From Ascaphus truei (lineage: Eukaryota; Chordata; Amphibia; Anura; Ascaphidae), in the NCBI GenBank assembly GCA_036426205.1, contig CM071570.1, forward strand, positions 142,096,563 to 142,160,562: DNA of 64,000 bases. Direction: 5' to 3'. The stretch's first letter is position 1. Each line of letters begins with the position of its first letter. The notes beneath the pieces were generated by a model. That model saw only the letters and a program-made list of their open reading frames with translations. It made no database searches and was not told where the DNA came from. Made by a program: the position numbers and the translations under genes. Of this stretch, positions 58,721 to 64,000 are shown in pieces.

Positions 58721-61512
58721 TATATTATATTATATATATACATGACCCAACAGCTAAAAATATTTAGACTGTGGTTATGCTTCAAATGTTTTTTATGCAG
58801 TTTCTTTTAAATAGTATGTTTTATCTGTGTAGCCCATCGACTCCCCCCCCCCAACCTCATATCGGGTACCGTAGGGTGTCTCTTGGTCTGCCTATGTGTC
58901 TGAGTGTGGTGCATGCCTGCTGGCAACAGGAGGGCCTGAGTCTCCCGCAGTGACATGGGGGACAACAGGACAGGTCTCTGGGGTGGATGCCTTCGTTCTC
59001 CTCTAATGGTGCAGCGCCTCCATCTGTAGTAGGCCCCAGGGATACAGGGTGGAATCACTACGGCAGAATCCCCTCCCAGGGATGAGAGATCCCAGTCTCA
59101 CACACTGTCTCTTTAAATAGCAGCAGCTCTTTATTAGTCTCTAAGCAGTAGCAGTCAATGCAGTATATACTGTCACGCTGTGCAGCCCGCAGACCAGACC
59201 AGTCCCCTGTACTGAGGTAGGATGTAGAGTATACGCACCGACAGCAGAGGGGGTGTGTCCGGCATATGGCGTAGTAGCGTAGCCAGGCCTGGATGTAGAT
59301 AAAGAATGGTCAAGTACTTGCCGAGTCCGAAGATATAGAAAGTTCCGTTGTCAAAATCCGTAGCTGAGTCCAAGGGTCATAGAGGTTAGAGTAGTCAGTA
59401 GGAAAGCCGAGTTCAGGAGCCAGAGGGGGTATTCAGACGAGCCGGGTCAATAGCTGTAGGAAATAAACACAAAGAGAGCACGATACAGGTTCCAGGCAAC
59501 ACAGGTAGCAAGGAGCTATGCAGAGCAAGGAAGTGAAAACAAAGCAGGATATTTAAAGTGGCAATGACCAATCCGGACGAGGGGCATGGCGGAGGCGTGT
59601 CGAGGAGCTGCTCGTGAGTGGCTGAGAGACCAGGAAGTAGTAGAGCACAGCTGAGAGTGCTGGAGACGTGGTGAAGACTCCCACGCCGAGCGGGGGGTGG
59701 AGACAGGCATAATGTACGCGCTATAAATCCTTGAAGGAAGCGCGCGCTCTGTAACACCAGCACCAGAATCCAAGATGGCGGCCGCATGGATAGCGACGTG
59801 GGGCAGGGGCAGCAGCCGCTGCAGTACTGGTAGTGGGTAAGGAGGGGTCACGCCGCAAGGGACATGGCCCCCGATTCCTTACATATACACAGCCAGCCCG
59901 CTGTCCTCCTTCAGGATGTCCACCGCCTCCACTCTGGGCCTAAGGGCCACCCAGAGTGGGGCTAGCTCTTCCCTCACCCCCTATGCAGGGTGAGAGGTAC
60001 ATGGTCCACCTAAATCTAGCAGCTCTACTACTCAGGCTCCTAACTCACTACTCAACTCTGTCAGACTAAATAGCAAGTGACACTGCTCTTTGTAGCTTCC
60101 AGCAGGAACTGCCCCTATGTCTCTTGATTGGAGACAGGGTCAGGTGACCTACCTTCACTGACAGGGCAAATGTCTGAAGCAGGGAAAATCCATGATTACT
60201 CCTTTCAGACCTGTCCTTACACAGGGATTACTGCCAGGAGGAGAGTAGAAATATAGCCCATAAACTTACCAGGGCTACATCTGTACCCCCCCCTTTTTTT
60301 TTTTGCACCAATAGGTGACTCAGTGCTCTGGGCTGCACTAATCATCCCAGGGTTTTAGAAAAACATATTCATATGTATATTTAGATCAATTCAGGTATAT
60401 ACTATCAGGTCTAGACACATCATTGAATAGGAGATTACTTTAACGAGACTCCATTGAAGGTATACACTTGTTTCAAAGAGGGTCAGCATACTATCTACTG
60501 CTATATTAGTTTTAGATATATGCTAATCATCAGTGTGTTGTTTTAAGGGATTTGTCACGGACTTAATACTACCAATCCCATTTTCACTACCATTTTTAAT
60601 TGTTACTATTAAAAGGTTTTATTGATATAAACTCACTATATTATACGGTGAGTGCATTCAAACAGGGATTTCTTTCTTATTTCCAGTATATATATATACC
60701 TATTATCTCTATTGCACCACAGCTCGCATTTCTGTTTCTAGGCTGATGCAGGAGTACTTTCTTTTCCATACCCTCCCTTCCTTTCCTACCCATAGTTCTA
60801 AACTTGTGTGTGTTAGACCCTTTATGGGAAATAGCTGCAGGACCGGGACTTTGGGAACAGGAGTTTAAGGGTGGACGTTGGGAGTCAAAAAGGGTTCAAA
60901 TGTGTGTAAAGTATTGCTGACCGGTTCTACCTGTAGTACTGTAATTGTACCCGCGAATCGTGCACGTGTTGCGGGTACGCGTCTATGTATAAAGATGGTG
61001 TATTTTGGAGTAATAACATAACCCTACTGTATGTAATATCATTGCCTCGCCAGCAAGTTCTACAACCCCTGTTTTAAAACACAGTGCAGGAGCCTGTTTT
61101 AAAACCAAGTTTTAGAAGCCATGTTTTAGAGCTCAAGTTCTCATTTTGTGATACAACTACATTGAATGTGTAATCCATTGCTATGAAGGCAGCCCTGGTA
61201 ATAAGATTAGCCGAGGTGCCTGCATGGCAATGGCGGATCAAAGGGACGGATGGACTAGGTGTCCGACCATCTGGCATCTGGAGAAGGGCAAAGGAACAGA
61301 TCTGCGGATGGGCTCTCAGCGGGTGAGACCCTGTGTTTAGCCAAACTCTGTGGAGCCTACCCAGTGGGCGGTAATGCGCTGGCCAGGGAAAGCCGTTACA
61401 GAGATGGAGCTCGTAGGCAAGATTTACATTGGCCAGTTCATATTGCCTTTGATTGGTTACAGCCAGGCGAGCCTCTCCTCAGATGCCTGCCGCATCATAC
61501 CTAGGGTTAAAG
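58721..61512. repeat. Repeat-derived intron sequence, unclassified
   Basis: GC-rich segments (about 58850-60000 and 60890-61510) look like long terminal repeats or leaders of LTR elements but have no proven ends. GTACCCGC (60947-60954) faces GCGGGTAC (60971-60978) as a small hairpin. No exon was recognised. Confidence 0.3.
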
Positions 61513-61771
61513 TTGGGTAGGCAGTAGTTTCCACGGTGGCGCCTCGCAGAACTACCCCCACCACCTTCATAGTTGGATGGGCAACAGGCTCCCCGGTGTC
61601 GCTTCAGGGAACTGTCCCCCCCTTTCTTCTGGTAGCATGGCTGGGCAGTAGGCTCCCTGGAGACGCCTCAGGGAACTACCCCAAACCGTTCTTCTTAGCT
61701 GAGGATGGTTGGGCAACAACCTCCCTGGTGTCGCATCAGAGAGCTGTCCCCACATTTCTTCATTGTGTAGG
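61513..61771. repeat. Four-unit tandem repeat (about 60-68 bp units, alternating types)
   Basis: Four units start at about 61513, 61573, 61637 and 61705. Units 1 and 3 share GGGCAGTAG-like starts and AACTACCCC ends. Units 2 and 4 share TGGGCAACA starts and CTGTCCCC ends. The block thus looks like a duplicated dimer. Plus-strand translation gives repeated phrases, but there is no evidence that it is coding. Confidence 0.7.
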
Positions 61772-64000
61772 TCGCTGTGCGGCAGCCCCACACTTAAAGG
61801 ACTGCCAGAGTACAGTGCAGCTCTTCAAGCAGGAAGACTCATCGACCCCCCTAAGATACATACCAGCTATATCAGAAGAGGGTAGTGCAGGGCTACAAGG
61901 CCTAGACCCCACTCCCCAGCACTCACTGAGTCCTAACAGCACAGTCACAAACAAACACAGTTCTTGTGAATAAAAGTCCAGTTGTAAAAACCTGTCCTGA
62001 TGCTGATCTCAGCAGCGCCTCCATTTGTAACACCTGTTCCCCAACCCTAAGTGAGATCATCCGGCTACCTGGTGTGCTGGTGCGGTACATACCTGTTTGG
62101 CTGGAAAAGGGGGCTCTGAGTGCTCCACGGTGTTGTGGGGAGATATCAGGACAGGTTTTCAGGGTGGTTCATCTCTGCTTGCATCGCCTCCGGCCAGTGA
62201 GGATCCTGAGATGACTAGGATGGTCCATGTTGACACTTCTTAGTAGCCCAGTCATTTAGCCACACAGAGATGGTTCAACTGATATTTATTGTAATCAGCC
62301 AGAAGTCACAGCCTTGCCTTTTGTATAAGGCCTTCCACGCCCCATCCAGCTCCTTATCCTTGATGGTGCAAAAGACACACACACACTCCCACTCCTCAGG
62401 GGGAGGGGAGACAGACTCCTGACTTATGGGAGAGTGTCAGTATATACCATGGGGATGGGCTTGTAACCCTGCCCCATAACACGGCAGGTCTGATACTGAT
62501 CGGCATCACATTAATTGCATGTGACCCAACCAGTATCCTCCCCAGGATGACACTCCTCAGGTTGTTGCTAGGCTCGCCCCTGGATACAGTAACTATGCAT
62601 CCAGGCTGCAATAACAAGCTAGGCCTTCATGAGAGAATTTACCATTCACAGTGCCTGTACCTACCAGGACTTATATTGTGAAGGCCCAACAGAAGGATAA
62701 CGGCCTGAGGCTATGCTATAGGTGTAAGACACCTCCCAGCACTGGAATGTGCCTTGTGGCAGAAGATTGCTTTGTGAATATGGCCCTTTATGTGCAACAG
62801 TGAGCATGACTGAGATGTGTACAGTACATTTTTATTATTTATAACACTTGTAGATACCCACAAAGTGCTCATATATACTCACCTATTGCTATTATATTTA
62901 ATTTATATATTTAGTTTATTTATATACTCCACTTCTGTGTACAGTATGTCTTGTGATGTCACTATAGGGGATAGAAGGGTATATATAGCTCCATCCAATT
63001 CTCTTGAAACAGGTTCCTCAGAGTTCAGACTGAAGCCTCACCATGAGTACTATAAATAGAAGTGTATATGTGTGTGTTTTAAGGATGTCCTGTCACCATT
63101 TATTGTTTTCAGTTAAGGAACGTGCCCTACTGTATATAGTTAGAGCCCATAGTAATGGCATGAGATTGTTCTCTGGCCAGAAGAAAAGCATGTGCTCAGT
63201 GTGGAAGCTCCAGAGCTTAATCGGATTGGCCCCACCGGAAGGTGTAAAGTAAACTTCCGATCCAAGAATTATAGACTAAATGCTGTGCACCGAAACAGGA
63301 TAGTCATCAGATAATAGTATTTTCCAAAATAACAAAGGGGTTCCTAGCACTCAAAACGAATAGAGGAGATTTGGATATGCCCCAAAAAACTTTTATATAG
63401 CAAAACAGCGCATAGCATAAATGACACAATATCAAAAAGAAATATGCTGATACATAAAAGGACACAGTCCTAAATGTGAACATACACATAATAGAGAGGT
63501 GGGTGGGTTTCGGGGGGTAAACCACTTCGTGCAATGCAGAAAATTGCAAATCTAAACAATACTTAGGGAAATAAGCATAAGTACCTCCGCAGTGTATGTG
63601 TGAGAGTTACCAGGAGAAGAAACACGGAGTAACCATATTGTTTGACACCTGTTAATGTTTGAAGTGAAGTCTGTCTGTTCTGTGGCAAACATTACAAACG
63701 GCTGTGAATAAAGCTCTGGTTTGTACTATAAAAGTTCCTGGCTCCCATCATTATTCTATCTGCATCTCCATGCCAAGCCAGCACCCTGAAAAGTTATGAG
63801 TGACTGAGCACAGCCATGTGTATGTATCAAACTCAATGTAAACGCATTTGAGCCGGGCAAGGAGGGTTACATATATATGTAGTCCTGTTTCCCCCCTAGA
63901 TTAACCTGCTACTGCCTGGAACTTAATAGGACTTACATAGCAGATACACTATGAGGTAAAAGACAGGTACTATGGAACATACCAAGTTACACACACACAT
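61772..64000. other. Intron or flanking DNA, repeat-like, no gene seen
   Basis: Moderately GC-rich to about 62700, probably more of the same unclassified retroelement, then AT-rich with short frames. No MMS22L first exon, CpG-island promoter or RNA gene was recognised. Confidence 0.35.

Noticed and set aside
61259..61973. Plus-strand frames of 81 and 145 codons
   Set aside because: They cover the four-unit tandem repeat and neighbouring repeat-like DNA. The translated repeats look like by-products of the DNA repeat.
1..64000. CRISPR arrays, bacterial operons, phage or plasmid genes, tRNA or rRNA genes
   Set aside because: None seen. The tandem repeats lack the spacer structure of CRISPR, and the window is plainly intron-containing vertebrate DNA.

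Overview
This is vertebrate nuclear DNA, most likely from an anuran amphibian with a large, repeat-rich genome. The only host gene I can prove is an interior block of MMS22L (MMS22-like, a homologous-recombination and replication-fork repair factor) on the minus strand. Twelve consecutive coding exons lie between 57020 (5' side) and 39348 (3' side). They sum to 1884 nt (628 codons), the phases agree at every junction, and they cover roughly residues 50-690 of a family protein of about 1,240. I did not recognise the first coding exon(s), which should lie above 57020, or the C-terminal exons, which should lie below 39348. The lower 39 kb therefore reads as one very long intron.

The amphibian call rests on the MMS22L sequence together with the repeat content: Tc1/mariner, pogo/Tigger-like, Harbinger-like, hAT-like and TTAA-type miniature elements, CR1/L2-type LINE fragments, and hammerhead-ribozyme repeats known from amphibians. 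No prokaryotic genes, CRISPR arrays, tRNA or rRNA genes were seen.

Layout. 1-39 kb is intron plus repeats: a 220-bp near-perfect palindrome (1823-2043), an LTR-like stretch (2.2-3.05 kb), a TTAA element (4.6-5.1 kb), a LINE tail (6.75-7.0 kb), a Tigger-in-Tigger nest (9449-10209), an unidentified coding-like fragment (10.37-10.65 kb), Harbinger-type elements inside or beside a LINE (15-17.6 kb), a hammerhead-like repeat (20.6-21.15 kb), a LINE 3' half (26.7-27.5 kb) joined to another hammerhead-like repeat, a second Tigger-like copy (30.73-31.07 kb), a tandem hammerhead (retrozyme-like) repeat (32.89-33.46 kb), and TTAA and hAT elements (35.4-36.6 kb). Three stretches (18.65-19.19, 22.15-22.56 and 31.63-32.24 kb) look like unique, possibly conserved non-coding DNA.

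39.3-57.0 kb holds the MMS22L exons. Their introns carry a hAT element with an 8-bp target duplication (40.48 kb), a Harbinger-like element (41.9 kb), a three-layer nest of solo LTR in Tc1 in LINE (43.0-45.9 kb), two TTAA elements, and a TIR element carrying a 9-bp minisatellite (53.8-54.6 kb). 57-64 kb is upstream intron made of repeat debris, including a rearranged copy of the hammerhead repeat and a four-unit tandem repeat.

The best non-genic discovery is the repeat at 32891-33455. It is a 395-bp tandem unit whose minus strand contains a textbook hammerhead self-cleaving ribozyme with a minimal, palindromic stem III. Other hammerhead-like cores, more or less decayed, occur at about 21.1, 27.6 and 37.3 kb.
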